From NCBI RefSeq assembly GCF_014196525.1, contig NZ_JACIDX010000001.1:248001-312000 (forward strand): a stretch of DNA of 64,000 bases, in the 5' to 3' direction. The stretch's first letter is position 1. The number at the start of each line of letters is the position of its first letter. The notes beneath the pieces were generated by a model that searched no databases, was not told where the DNA came from, and saw only the letters and a program-made list of their open reading frames with translations. This document shows, piece after piece, positions 55,715 through 64,000 of the stretch. The translations under genes and the position numbers were made by a program. This DNA comes from Novosphingobium sediminicola. Lineage in GTDB: Bacteria > Pseudomonadota > Alphaproteobacteria > Sphingomonadales > Sphingomonadaceae.

Positions 55715-57625
55715 TCAATCATCGGACGTCGCCACCCGGCCTTGGGTCACGCCGCTGGCGGCCCCGGCATCGAGCGGTTCATTGGAAAGGGCGTTCAAGA
55801 GCGCCCAGGCAAGGTCGGCATGGCCGATCTCGCCATTGCGGCGGGCGATATAGGTGACGCCCCGCCCGCTGCCGGTCAGCGCCGGGCGGATCGCCATCAG
55901 CGCGGCCATCAGGTCGGTCCAGTTCTCGTCAAACTCGATGCGGCCGGAGTTGAAGACGTTCTGGGCTTTGACCACCAGCGCCGTCTTGCTGGCCACCGAA
56001 TATTCAATCCGCCGCGCGCGCGGGAACCAACCCACCACCAGCTCATAGACCGCCTGCCCCGCGCCGGTGGTGTCGATGGCGATATCGGTGACGTTGTAGC
56101 GGGCCGCGATATCCTTGATGAAATCGGCCTGCCCCTGAAAATCGCGCCCGTTGAGCCGGTACTTGGCCAGCACGCGGAACTTGCCCTTGCCCGGAACCTC
56201 GGGCGGCGCCAGCACCACAAGGGCCGCATCATCGCGCCCCTGCTTGTTGGGGTCATAGCCGAGCCACACCGGCTTCTCGCCAAAGGGCCGCCCGCCGGGA
56301 ATGTCGAATTTGGCCGGGGCGAAGTCGCGCCATCTGTAAAAGCTGTCGACCCGCGCTGACGCGATCCGGCTGAAGGGGAAGCTGCTCTCGCTGTCATCGA
56401 CAAACTGGCAATTGTAGAGGTTCTCGAACTCCTCCTCGCTGCATTCGGCGCGCAGTTCTTCCTTGTCGATGCGGCTGCCCGCCCCGCCCGCGATGGCATC
56501 GTCGAGCGTGACCATCTGGCACCATGAACCATCGGGCATGATGGCGCCCTTGCGCAGGTTCTTGTGGCTGATGTCAAAGGGCCGCTGATCGCCCTTCTTG
56601 CGCCCCCGGTTCCATTCCTCCCCGCTCCAGAAGGCATAGGCCTCATGGGTTTTGGTGCTGGGCGTCGAGAAATAGGTGCGCTTGTAGATCGTGAGCGTCG
56701 CCATCGCGGCGGCCACCTTGCGCAGGCGCGCGAAGCTGTTGACCCAGAAGAATTCGTCAAAATAGAAGTCGCCGCTCTCACCTTGCGCGGTGTTGCTGTT
56801 GGTCGAGAGCGGATAGAGGCCCACGCCGTCGAGCCGGATCTCTTCCCTGCCCGCGTCATCATCGGCGGGATGCAGGCCAGAGAAATCCAGCATCAACGGA
56901 TTGCCCTTCAGGTCCACGCCGGTGACGCGCTTCACCCATCCGGTAATCTCGCGGATGAATTTCTTGGCCTGCCGCTCGCTGGCCGAGAGGAATATCTGGT
57001 TGCGGGGCTGCTCGCCATCGAGAACCGCCTGCCCGATCTTGGCCAATGCCTCACGCGCGAAATAGGCGGTGGCGCCGATCTGGCGGCTCTTGAGGATCTT
57101 GCGGGTGCGCTGATCGCGCTGCTCCCACCAGCCTTCCTGATAGGTATCGCACCATTCGTGGAAGTCGGTGAGCAGCGCTTCCCACTGTTCAAGGGTCAGG
57201 AAATTCTTGCGCTTGTCCGCCCGCTTGGCCTTGGCCCTGTCATCATTGCGGCGCCCGACCTTCTCGTTGAGGTCGCCTTCCTTGCCGCTCTCATTGTATT
57301 TGCGGATGCGCGCGGCGGTCTGCATCTGGCGCATCAGGAACTCGACGCGCTTCATGTCCCCTTCTGTGAAAGGCTCCTTGCACAGGTAGGTGGCGAGCTT
57401 CGCCTCAAGATGATCCTCGACCACCTCAAGCGGGCTGTCGGCATCCCAATCCCCGCGCCGCTTCCAACTGGCCACGGTGTTGACGTTCTCGCCCAGCTCG
57501 CGCGCAATATCCGCCAGCCCCCAGCCGCGATGGAACAGCGACTTGGCCTCGCGGGCTTTGGCGCGCGTCACCTGTCGGCTCTGGGCCGATGGGGCATCAT
57601 CGGGGGAAGTCTGTGCGGGCATCAT
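55715..57625 (-). CDS. P2-like terminase large subunit (gpP)
   Basis: The packaging ATPase of P2-type phages, 636 residues. The N-terminal helix-turn-helix (GWGLADIARELGENVNTVAS) is followed by the ATPase: LKSRQIGATAYFARE (Walker A-like), LSASERQAKKFIREI, and FYFDEFFWVNSFARLRK (Walker B). The C-terminal nuclease part shows WLGYDPNKQGRDDAALVV and DIAIDTTGAGQAVYELV. Length is normal. It is divergent from the inserted virion-like genes, with a 141-bp control region between. Confidence 0.94.
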   Translation of the reverse strand: MMPAQTSPDDAPSAQSRQVTRAKAREAKSLFHRGWGLADIARELGENVNTVASWKRRGDWDADSPLEVVEDHLEAKLATYLCKEPFTEGDMKRVEFLMRQMQTAARIRKYNESGKEGDLNEKVGRRNDDRAKAKRADKRKNFLTLEQWEALLTDFHEWCDTYQEGWWEQRDQRTRKILKSRQIGATAYFAREALAKIGQAVLDGEQPRNQIFLSASERQAKKFIREITGWVKRVTGVDLKGNPLMLDFSGLHPADDDAGREEIRLDGVGLYPLSTNSNTAQGESGDFYFDEFFWVNSFARLRKVAAAMATLTIYKRTYFSTPSTKTHEAYAFWSGEEWNRGRKKGDQRPFDISHKNLRKGAIMPDGSWCQMVTLDDAIAGGAGSRIDKEELRAECSEEEFENLYNCQFVDDSESSFPFSRIASARVDSFYRWRDFAPAKFDIPGGRPFGEKPVWLGYDPNKQGRDDAALVVLAPPEVPGKGKFRVLAKYRLNGRDFQGQADFIKDIAARYNVTDIAIDTTGAGQAVYELVVGWFPRARRIEYSVASKTALVVKAQNVFNSGRIEFDENWTDLMAALMAIRPALTGSGRGVTYIARRNGEIGHADLAWALLNALSNEPLDAGAASGVTQGRVATSDD

Positions 57626-57671
57626 GCCTGCTAAACCAACAGATTACCCCGCTTTGGCTACCGCGCGCGCG

Positions 57672-57690
57672 GGTAAAGCGGCCCCTTACC
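57672..57690. promoter_or_regulatory. Dyad GGTAA-N9-TTACC, copy 1 (putative late-gene activator site)
   Basis: GGTAA and TTACC are separated by nine bases, between the divergent gpP gene and the inserted virion-like genes. A nearly identical copy lies upstream of gpO (60558-60576), 18 of 19 bases matching with the same spacing. Confidence 0.5.
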
Positions 57691-57766
57691 GTGGCTTCCC
57701 ATTGTCCTGCCTCACCATTTCCCGCCCAACAGCGTCACACCTTTTACGCAACGCTGCAGGCCACTC

Positions 57767-58831
57767 ATGTCGACCACGCTCATTCCCGATATCCAGATCA
57801 CCTCGACCAATTGGGTCGATCTCACCATTGCCCACCCGGAACTTTCCGCCCAGCAGATCGAGCTGCAATGCAAATATCCGGGCGGCAGGATCGAACTGGT
57901 CTGGGGCGGCGCGGCGGCGCCCAGCCAACGCCGTGCGGGCCAGTTGCTGCGCGATTGCGATATCTCGACCGGACAGGCCAGCCACATCTGGGCGCGCATC
58001 GCGCTGGCGGCCTCGGCCAATTCCGCCGGGCGTCTGGGCTGCCGTTTTGTGCCCGCTGCCTCGAGCGGCGGCGGTTCGGGTATCTCCGAAACGATCTGGA
58101 CCGACGACACTGGCGCCTTCTTCATCCGCCTCGACAGCGGCACCGCGATCAGCTGGACCCATGTCGATGGCACGGCCAGCTCTGCCCCCGGCGCAGGCGC
58201 CCGGCCCGCTGGCGGCACCAGCCTGATCGTCGACAGCACCCGCTATCAGGCCAGCGCCGCGCGCGCGGGCGCCTATGCGATTGGCGATTACCTTTCCCAC
58301 ATCGTCACCGCCGATCCGGCCACCGGCGTCACCGTGGCCGATTTCTGGCTCAACGTGACGGCCTCCCCGCCCGCCAAGCTCGCCGCCTCGCCCAGCGCGG
58401 CGGATATCAACCCCATCGCCCCGCTGCCCAATGGCGCGTCCACCGCTGCCAAACAGGATACCGGCAACGCCTCGCTTGCCGCCATTGCCGCCAATCAGAA
58501 ACTGGCGATCTTCTACACCGGCACCACCGCTGCGCTGGCGGCCAGCGCCACCTATACCGGCACAGCGCGCGATACCGGCGTGGCGCCGGGCGCGGCCCAT
58601 GGGCTGGCCTATTTCTCGGCCTATTTTTATGCCGATCAGGCAGGCGTCGCCAGCATCGAGGTCTCCGCCGACGGCAACACGTGGTATCCCGCGACCAGCG
58701 CGACCCTGGTGGCCGCCACCCCGCTCTATCTGCAGGTGCCGGTGCTGTGGCGCTATCACCGCACCAAATTGGTCAATGGCGCCACGGCCCAGACCGCTGT
58801 GGCGGTCAATTCCGGCTATACGGTGGCCTGA
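57767..58831 (+). CDS. Putative phage structural protein between gpP and gpO
   Basis: A 354-residue Ala/Ser/Thr-rich protein without catalytic motifs, signal or membrane segments. It looks beta-rich, with recurring strands such as DYLSHIVTADPATGVTVADF and AGVASIEVSADGNTWYPATS, typical of tail-fibre or decoration modules. The function is not recognised. The stop codon overlaps the start of the next gene (TGATG). This slot is normally empty in P2, where P and O promoters face each other. Confidence 0.6.
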   Translation: MSTTLIPDIQITSTNWVDLTIAHPELSAQQIELQCKYPGGRIELVWGGAAAPSQRRAGQLLRDCDISTGQASHIWARIALAASANSAGRLGCRFVPAASSGGGSGISETIWTDDTGAFFIRLDSGTAISWTHVDGTASSAPGAGARPAGGTSLIVDSTRYQASAARAGAYAIGDYLSHIVTADPATGVTVADFWLNVTASPPAKLAASPSAADINPIAPLPNGASTAAKQDTGNASLAAIAANQKLAIFYTGTTAALAASATYTGTARDTGVAPGAAHGLAYFSAYFYADQAGVASIEVSADGNTWYPATSATLVAATPLYLQVPVLWRYHRTKLVNGATAQTAVAVNSGYTVA

Positions 58832-60549
58832 TGCCCGCGCTCTCCGGCACCTTTCGCGCGGCGCACAACCCGGCCTCGGCGGGCGGCGCCCGCGCGCATC
58901 GCCGCCCCGGCTTCACCCGGCCCGACCGCTACTACTTCGCCCATTGCGGGGGGCTTAGGAATTGCAACAAATCCTCGCCCCTCACCGGCGGCGCCTCGCC
59001 GGGCAGCGCGCTCTACTTTGCCAACACCGTCTATCTCCAGACGCCCAGCTTCCCGATCCTCAACCCGGTGCTGATCTGGGCCAGATTTTACATGGACGAG
59101 AGCAACAGCGCGACCAGCGAGAAGGCGATCCCCGCAGACGCATGGATCGAAGCGGCGCGGATCAAATGGGGCAGCACGACGCTTGCCGCCAGCGCGATCG
59201 ACAATGGCGGGCTGCTGGCGGCGAGCAGTTCGGACGCCTGCATTTTCACGCGCCACACCGGTGTCCTGCCCGCCGACACGGTGATCGACATCAGCGTGGG
59301 CCTGCGCCTGTCTGTGGCCGGGCAAGGGCTGATCGCCAACCGCTCGCAAAACACCAACACCGGGGAGCTGGGCCGCTATCATGCCAGCAGCTCCTTTGCC
59401 GCCACGGTCACCGGCGGCTCGACGATCTCGACGCTGTCAGGTTCCACGTCGGGTACGATCGGGGGCTTTCTCTATGCCCCTGTCGGCATTGCGGGCATGG
59501 GGTTGGACGGGCGCGATGTCTGCCTCGAATTTGGCGACAGCCTTGTGTTTGGCGCGGGCATGAATGATGCGATCTCGGCCTATGGCATCAAGGGCCTGCC
59601 CGACTACATCGCGCGGCGCCAAGCCGGGCAATACATGCGCCCCGCCATGAATCTGGCGCAGTCCTCCAGCTATGGCCAGAACCTCGATCCCACCAATGGC
59701 ACCAGCTACGCGCCCTCGGCCTTGGCCATGCGGCTGCGCCTGGTCGAACAGGTCCGCGCGCTCAATGCCGATGGCACGCTGCCTTTCACGCTGATCTGCA
59801 TGAACTGGTGGAACAATGACGAAGGCTCGCCCTATACCGACAATGTCGCCAAGGCCTCGGCGCTGATCAAAGCCGAGCATGACTATATCCGCGCGCTCTG
59901 GCCCGGTGTGCCCCATGTCCGCATCGGCCCGATGCCCAAGGCGGGCACGCAGACCGGCTATCTGACGGCAGAGGAGCAATCGGTCCTCACCGTCGCGCAA
60001 TATGCCCCCGCCTATGCCAACAATTCCACCGGGGTGCGCTTTGCCCTGCGCGAGGCGATGGTGAGTAATGCCTGCGGCGGCGCCTTTGAATATTTCCTCG
60101 ATCCCATTCCCTACTTCGCATGGGATCAGGGAAGCAACCGCGACAAATGGGCCAATGGCGGCAAGCAGGGCGTGATCGCCGCAGCGGACAGCGGATCGGG
60201 CGCAACCTTCATCGCCAGCACCCGCTTTGATCTGGGCGATGCGGTCTTCATGCCCGACGCCACCAACAGCACCGGCGGGCGCACCCGCACGGTCTCCTCC
60301 GTCACCGACAATGGCGATGGCACGTTCACCCATGTCACGGTGCAGAGTGACGGCACTCTGTCGGGAACCTATCCCACCCGCACCGCAGGCCGGGCCGTCA
60401 TCCGCGTTCTGCCCGGCGACGGCAACCCGGTCGCGGCTGTCAGCGGGCGCGGGGTTCACCCGTCGCAATATGCCTGCCAGCTCGCCGCGCCCATGGGTGA
60501 TGCGTTCAAGGCGCGGCGCGCGGCCGAGGCCGGGGCGGTCTGGGCCTGA
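58831..60549 (+). CDS. Phage SGNH/GDSL hydrolase-domain protein, tail-spike-like
   Basis: A 572-residue protein from the ATG at 58831. The frame is open far upstream, but that part overlaps the previous gene in another phase. The N-terminal 180 residues are Ser/Thr-rich and structural-looking. From about residue 225 an SGNH hydrolase pattern appears: CLEFGDSLVFGAG (GDS with the nucleophile Ser), ICMNWWNND (block III Asn) and GRGVHPSQYA (block V His). A beta-rich stretch (TVSSVTDNGDGTFTHVTVQS) separates the last two. It probably deacetylates host surface sugars during adsorption. Confidence 0.72.
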   Translation: MPALSGTFRAAHNPASAGGARAHRRPGFTRPDRYYFAHCGGLRNCNKSSPLTGGASPGSALYFANTVYLQTPSFPILNPVLIWARFYMDESNSATSEKAIPADAWIEAARIKWGSTTLAASAIDNGGLLAASSSDACIFTRHTGVLPADTVIDISVGLRLSVAGQGLIANRSQNTNTGELGRYHASSSFAATVTGGSTISTLSGSTSGTIGGFLYAPVGIAGMGLDGRDVCLEFGDSLVFGAGMNDAISAYGIKGLPDYIARRQAGQYMRPAMNLAQSSSYGQNLDPTNGTSYAPSALAMRLRLVEQVRALNADGTLPFTLICMNWWNNDEGSPYTDNVAKASALIKAEHDYIRALWPGVPHVRIGPMPKAGTQTGYLTAEEQSVLTVAQYAPAYANNSTGVRFALREAMVSNACGGAFEYFLDPIPYFAWDQGSNRDKWANGGKQGVIAAADSGSGATFIASTRFDLGDAVFMPDATNSTGGRTRTVSSVTDNGDGTFTHVTVQSDGTLSGTYPTRTAGRAVIRVLPGDGNPVAAVSGRGVHPSQYACQLAAPMGDAFKARRAAEAGAVWA

Positions 60550-60557
60550 TTTGGCAA

Positions 60558-60576
60558 GGTAAAGCGCCCCCTTACC
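60558..60576. promoter_or_regulatory. Dyad GGTAA-N9-TTACC, copy 2 (putative late-gene activator site)
   Basis: Located 93 bases before the gpO start codon and just after the SGNH gene stop. It is near-identical to the copy at 57672-57690 and matches its spacing. Confidence 0.5.
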
Positions 60577-60669
60577 GCGCCCGCGCGTTGCGCGAGACCG
60601 CCCCGACCGATCATCTGGGGATGACTGAAAACGCAGCTTTCAACCTGACGCCCCGCCCGGAGTAACCCT

Positions 60670-61521
60670 ATGAAGACCAAGCCCTTCCTGCTCGCCACCG
60701 CCGGTTCGACGGTCGATGGCCGCACCATCGATGCACGCGATCTTGAACAGATGGCCTCCAGCTATAACCCCAAGACCTATGGCGCGCGGGTGAATATCGA
60801 GCACATCCGGGGCATCAGCGGGCAGGCCCCGTTCAACGCTTACGGCGATGTGCTGGAACTCACGGTCGGCGATGTCGAGGTCGACTTCAACGGCAAGACG
60901 GAAAAGCGCAAAGGCCTGTTCGGCGTGCTGGACGTGACCGACAATGCCAAGGCGCTCAATGACGCCAGCCAGAAGGTCTATCCCTCGATCGAGATCCTCG
61001 ACAATTTCGGGGGCAAGGGCTTTGCCTATCTGGGCGGCGTGGCGCTGACCGACAGCCCGGCGGCGATTGCCACCGACCGTCTGAAATTCAACCGCACCTT
61101 GCCCGGCTCGATCAATCTGGCGGGCGAGACCGCCACCACGCTCGAATTTGCCGAGGACGGCGCCACCAACGAAAGCGCCAAGGGCCTGCTCGACAGCATG
61201 AAAGGCATGCTCGACAAGTTCACCGCCAGCTTTGCCCCCGCGCCCAAGGGCGATGACAAGCCTGAAATCAAGCCCGAAAGCCAGCAGCCGGCCACGCTGG
61301 ATTTTACCGCCCTGCGCCCGATGTTTGAGGAAATGGGCCAGACCTTCGCCAACGCCGTCGATGGCCTGCGCAGCGAATTCCGCGCCGAGGCCGACGCGCA
61401 AGCCCTCAAGCTCAAGAAGCTGGAAGACACGCAGGAAGGCACCCCAGCGCCCCACTTCCAGCGCCGCCCGATCTCCGATGGCGGCAGCAACAGCAGCGTC
61501 GAGAGCAAATACGTCTTCTGA
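60670..61521 (+). CDS. P2-like capsid scaffolding protease (gpO)
   Basis: gpO is both the scaffold and the maturation protease of P2-type heads, 283 residues. The N-terminal protease domain shows Asp16 (STVDGRTID), His45 (VNIEHIRGIS) and Ser106 (VYPSIEIL), close to the Asp19-His48-Ser107 triad of P2 gpO. The C-terminal third is a helical, charged scaffold (TALRPMFEEMGQTFANAVDG). It starts the O-N-M-L block. Confidence 0.92.
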   Translation: MKTKPFLLATAGSTVDGRTIDARDLEQMASSYNPKTYGARVNIEHIRGISGQAPFNAYGDVLELTVGDVEVDFNGKTEKRKGLFGVLDVTDNAKALNDASQKVYPSIEILDNFGGKGFAYLGGVALTDSPAAIATDRLKFNRTLPGSINLAGETATTLEFAEDGATNESAKGLLDSMKGMLDKFTASFAPAPKGDDKPEIKPESQQPATLDFTALRPMFEEMGQTFANAVDGLRSEFRAEADAQALKLKKLEDTQEGTPAPHFQRRPISDGGSNSSVESKYVF

Positions 61522-61595
61522 CCGGCCTGCTCCATCCCTCCATCCGCCCCGCACAGCCCCTTCGCCCCGCACATTCATCCGAGGATCATCCCACC

Positions 61596-62723
61596 ATGTC
61601 GCAAATCTACACCCTTTCTGATCGCGGGCGCGGCGCGCTGGATCAGCTCTTTGCCGCCATCGGCAATGCCAACGGCACCCGCAATGTGGCGCGCAACTTT
61701 GCGCTCTCGCCCACCAGCGAACAGCGCCTCGAGGATCTCCAGCGCGAGAGCGTCGGCTTCCTCCAGCGTGTCAACGTGATGGGTATGCGCGATCTTCAGG
61801 GGCAGGTGATCGGCCTTGGCACCGCCAACATGATCGCAAGCCGCCAGAGCCGCAGCACCCTGCCGCGCAAGCCGCGTTATGTCGGCCAGATGCAGGACCG
61901 CAAATATCAGCTCTATTCGACGCTGTTCGACACGATGCTGCCGTGGGAAGTGATCGATGCCTGGTCGAAATTCCCCGACTTTGCCGCCCGCTATGCCCGC
62001 CATGTCGCGGTCTCGGTCGGCCTGTCGCGGATCTCGGTGGGCTTCAACGGGGTCGAGGCGGCGGATGATACCGATGCCGAGGACAACCCGCTGGGCGAGG
62101 ATGTCAACATTGGCTGGCTGCACAAGCTGCGCCTTGAACGCCCCGACCATGTGATGGGCCGCGCTACCGTCACCAGCGGCGGCATCACCACCGCGACGGG
62201 CGCTGCGGCCCCGATCTACATCGGCCCCGACAGCAACCACAGCGAGGGCGATTACAAGAATATCGATGCTCTTGCCTATGAGCTGATCGCGGGCATGCCC
62301 TCCTATGCGCGGGCCAGCACCGATCATGTCGTGATCGTCAGCCAGGATCTGGTGGACGAGAAATACTTCCCGATGATCAACCGCCCGCTCTCCGACACGA
62401 TCGATGGTGGCCGCTCGACCAGCGATCAGGTGGTCTCCGACCTCATCATGTCGACCAAGCAGATCGGCGGGCGCCCGGCGGCGATTGCGCCCTTCTTCCC
62501 CGAAGGCACGATGGCCATCACCCCGCTGGGCCGCGCCAATGCGACCGACAGCTCGAACCTCTCGCTCTATTATCAGGAAGGTTCGCGCCGCCGCTACATC
62601 AAGGATGAGCCGGAAAACATGGCCGCGCTGGTCGATTATAACAGCGTCAACGAGGGCTATGTGATCGAAAGCACCGATTACATGACCATGGCCGAAAACA
62701 TCACCTTCGGCGCCCGTCCGTAA
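61596..62723 (+). CDS. P2-like major capsid protein (gpN)
   Basis: The main shell protein, 375 residues, in the P2 gpN family. Segments include SDRGRGALDQLFAAIGNANG, QDRKYQLYSTLFDTMLPWEV, DHVVIVSQDLVDEKYFPMIN, STKQIGGRPAAIAPFFPEGT and SSNLSLYYQEGSRRRYIKDE. It follows gpO by 75 bp and precedes gpM, in the standard order. Confidence 0.93.
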   Translation: MSQIYTLSDRGRGALDQLFAAIGNANGTRNVARNFALSPTSEQRLEDLQRESVGFLQRVNVMGMRDLQGQVIGLGTANMIASRQSRSTLPRKPRYVGQMQDRKYQLYSTLFDTMLPWEVIDAWSKFPDFAARYARHVAVSVGLSRISVGFNGVEAADDTDAEDNPLGEDVNIGWLHKLRLERPDHVMGRATVTSGGITTATGAAAPIYIGPDSNHSEGDYKNIDALAYELIAGMPSYARASTDHVVIVSQDLVDEKYFPMINRPLSDTIDGGRSTSDQVVSDLIMSTKQIGGRPAAIAPFFPEGTMAITPLGRANATDSSNLSLYYQEGSRRRYIKDEPENMAALVDYNSVNEGYVIESTDYMTMAENITFGARP

Positions 62724-62795
62724 CACCCCCCGTCTTGCTGACACTCCCGCCCGCTGGCCCGCGCGCCGGTGGGCGGTCATCCCGAAAGTCCCGCC

Positions 62796-63566
62796 ATGGT
62801 CTCCGCCTTTCGCCGCCACCAGATGCGCGTGCGCGCCCTGCAATCGGGCGCCGCGCTTGCCGATGCCTCGGCCCGGCCCAGCGCGCCTGAACGCGCCATC
62901 GATACACCGCTGGGGCAGGAATACGCGGCTCTCCGCGTGGCGCTCCATGACAATCTGCGATCCCTGTCCGACATTGCCAGCATCGAGGCGCGTGGGCCCC
63001 TCAAGATCGAGATGGCCCGCGCCTTTGCCCCATGGATCGAGGGCGTGCTGCAGGCGGGCGAACAGGGACAGGCCGCACAGGATGAAATCCTTGTATGGAA
63101 CCTGATCTGGGCCATCGATTACCGCGATTGGGATTATGCCCTACGCCTTGCCGCCCATGCCATCCGCTTCAATCTGACCTCGCCTAAGCGCTACAACCGC
63201 ACCATCCCCTGCTTTGTGGGCGAGGATATCGCCAAGCTAAGCCTCGATCAGCAGGACGCGGTGCCCCATGACGTGCTGTGCCGTGTGCTGGCGCTGATCG
63301 AGGGCCATGACATGCCCGATCCGGCCAAAGCCAAATTGCACAAGGCGCTGGCCCGGTCCTTCACGCGCCGCGCTGATGCCTTCGATCCTGCCGCCGACAA
63401 TGCACCTGCCGGTGGCAAGGCGGCCTATCTTGCCGAAGCGCTCGACCATGCCAACCGCGCCCACCAGCTCGACAGCAGCATCGGCGTCAAATCCGATATC
63501 CGCAGCCTCGAGAAGTCCCTGCGCAAACTCGGCCCCGAGGATGGGACAAGCAACGAGACCGCATAA
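62796..63566 (+). CDS. P2-like terminase small subunit (gpM)
   Basis: The small terminase subunit that recognises cos DNA and carries the P2 endonuclease function. From the ATG at 62796 it has 256 residues. An ATG nine codons upstream is possible. Signatures are FRRHQMRVRALQSGA, ILVWNLIWAIDYRDWDYALR, HAIRFNLTSPKRYNRTIPCF and DDxx-type C-terminal helices (LAEALDHANRAHQLDSSIGV). The family placement rests on order and these segments. Confidence 0.88.
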   Translation: MVSAFRRHQMRVRALQSGAALADASARPSAPERAIDTPLGQEYAALRVALHDNLRSLSDIASIEARGPLKIEMARAFAPWIEGVLQAGEQGQAAQDEILVWNLIWAIDYRDWDYALRLAAHAIRFNLTSPKRYNRTIPCFVGEDIAKLSLDQQDAVPHDVLCRVLALIEGHDMPDPAKAKLHKALARSFTRRADAFDPAADNAPAGGKAAYLAEALDHANRAHQLDSSIGVKSDIRSLEKSLRKLGPEDGTSNETA

Positions 63567-63683
63567 CAGTTCGCCCCACGGCGGCGGGGGGCGGTTGGCG
63601 CGGACGGCGCACAGATGTGACAGCCAGCCCACACCATCCCCACCCCCCGTTTTGATGCCCTGCCCTGATGAAAGGCCCCGCCC

Positions 63684-64000
63684 ATGAGCAGCTTCACCGC
63701 CACCCCCATCGCCCCGCCCGATGATCCCGATGCGCAGGTGGTGGCCGATGGCTGGTTCCCACCGGTGAAACTGGCCGATGTGCGCGAGGGGCTAAACATC
63801 GGCGGCGGCGCGATCACGCAGCTCCAGCTCACGCTGGCGATCGAGGGCGGCATGCTCTCGGCCCTGCGCCAACTGGCCGCATGGCGCACCTCCCGCGCGC
63901 TGGCCGGGGCGGCAAGCCTTGCCGGTGTGACTGCCGATACCCTGAACGGCAAGAACCGCGCAGAGCTGCTCTGGACCCGCGCGGTGGGTTATTACGCCGC
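63684..64000 (+). CDS. P2-like head completion protein (gpL), 3' truncated by the window
   Basis: The first 105 residues of a head completion/stabilisation protein. It has the family start with an acidic stretch, then VADGWFPPVKLADVREGLNI, and the later RAELLWTRAVGYYA. The frame runs off the right edge. It follows gpM by 117 bp, as expected for the O-N-M-L order. Confidence 0.85.
   Translation, partial: MSSFTATPIAPPDDPDAQVVADGWFPPVKLADVREGLNIGGGAITQLQLTLAIEGGMLSALRQLAAWRTSRALAGAASLAGVTADTLNGKNRAELLWTRAVGYYA

Noticed and set aside
57589-58830. Upstream part of the 986-residue frame that ends at 60549
   Set aside because: It overlaps the better-supported gene 57767-58831 in another phase, and its translation is Arg/His-rich. 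The real start is the ATG at 58831.

Overview
The window reads as a chromosomal segment of an alphaproteobacterium, most likely a sphingomonad (Sphingomonadales, Novosphingobium-like). This is an inference from the high GC content, adk taking the usual rpmJ place between secY and rpsM, the Arg/Gly-rich N-terminus of ribosomal protein S5, and the gene families present. No taxonomic marker was searched.

Layout. (1) 1-2775: the tail of an unidentified gene, a secreted amidohydrolase and AMP nucleosidase. (2) 2861-23435: the merged str-S10-spc-alpha ribosomal cluster, transcribed right to left: rpsL-rpsG-fusA-tuf, rpsJ to rpsQ, rplN to rpmD, rplO-secY-adk, rpsM-rpsK-rpoA-rplQ. A membrane acyltransferase sits between rpmD and rplO. 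Terminator-like hairpins after tuf, rpsQ, rpmD and adk suggest several transcription units. (3) 23.9-48.8 kb: an accessory and housekeeping mosaic. It holds rlmJ, a TauE/SafE permease, an RNase H-like protein, a nitrilase-family hydrolase, a DUF2235 hydrolase, a GGDEF diguanylate cyclase, rplJ-rplL, an isoprenylcysteine-methyltransferase-like protein, a fluoride riboswitch with a CLC-F-type antiporter, two flavin amine oxidases with two cytochromes c, a beta-CASP nuclease, copA-copB, an acyltransferase, and a two-gene membrane module with a CHAT/caspase-like dyad. A composite hairpin repeat family is dispersed through 26.9-42.5 kb and nowhere else in the window. (4) 49.1-64.0 kb: a P2-like prophage or mobile region that runs off the right end. 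It has a winged-helix protein beside a cluster of perfect hairpins, a complete EcoRII-like restriction-modification operon with Vsr, a Dam-type methylase, and P2-type head genes in the Q-P / O-N-M-L order. Two extra virion-like genes, one an SGNH hydrolase, lie between P and O.

How the parts work together. The fluoride riboswitch (36144-36224) directly precedes the fluoride-type CLC gene, and its 3' end can pair with that gene's Shine-Dalgarno sequence. The amine oxidases have Tat-like leaders and lie beside c-type cytochromes, which points to periplasmic amine dehydrogenation feeding the respiratory chain. The R-M operon protects the mobile region, and Vsr repairs T:G mismatches arising from cytosine-5 methylation. 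The two late-gene blocks of the prophage share an almost identical GGTAA-N9-TTACC dyad upstream, a candidate late-activator site. The best candidates for undescribed biology are the CHAT-like/2-TM membrane pair (46385-48815), the composite repeat family with its enclosed gene (34032-34817), and the shared phage dyad.
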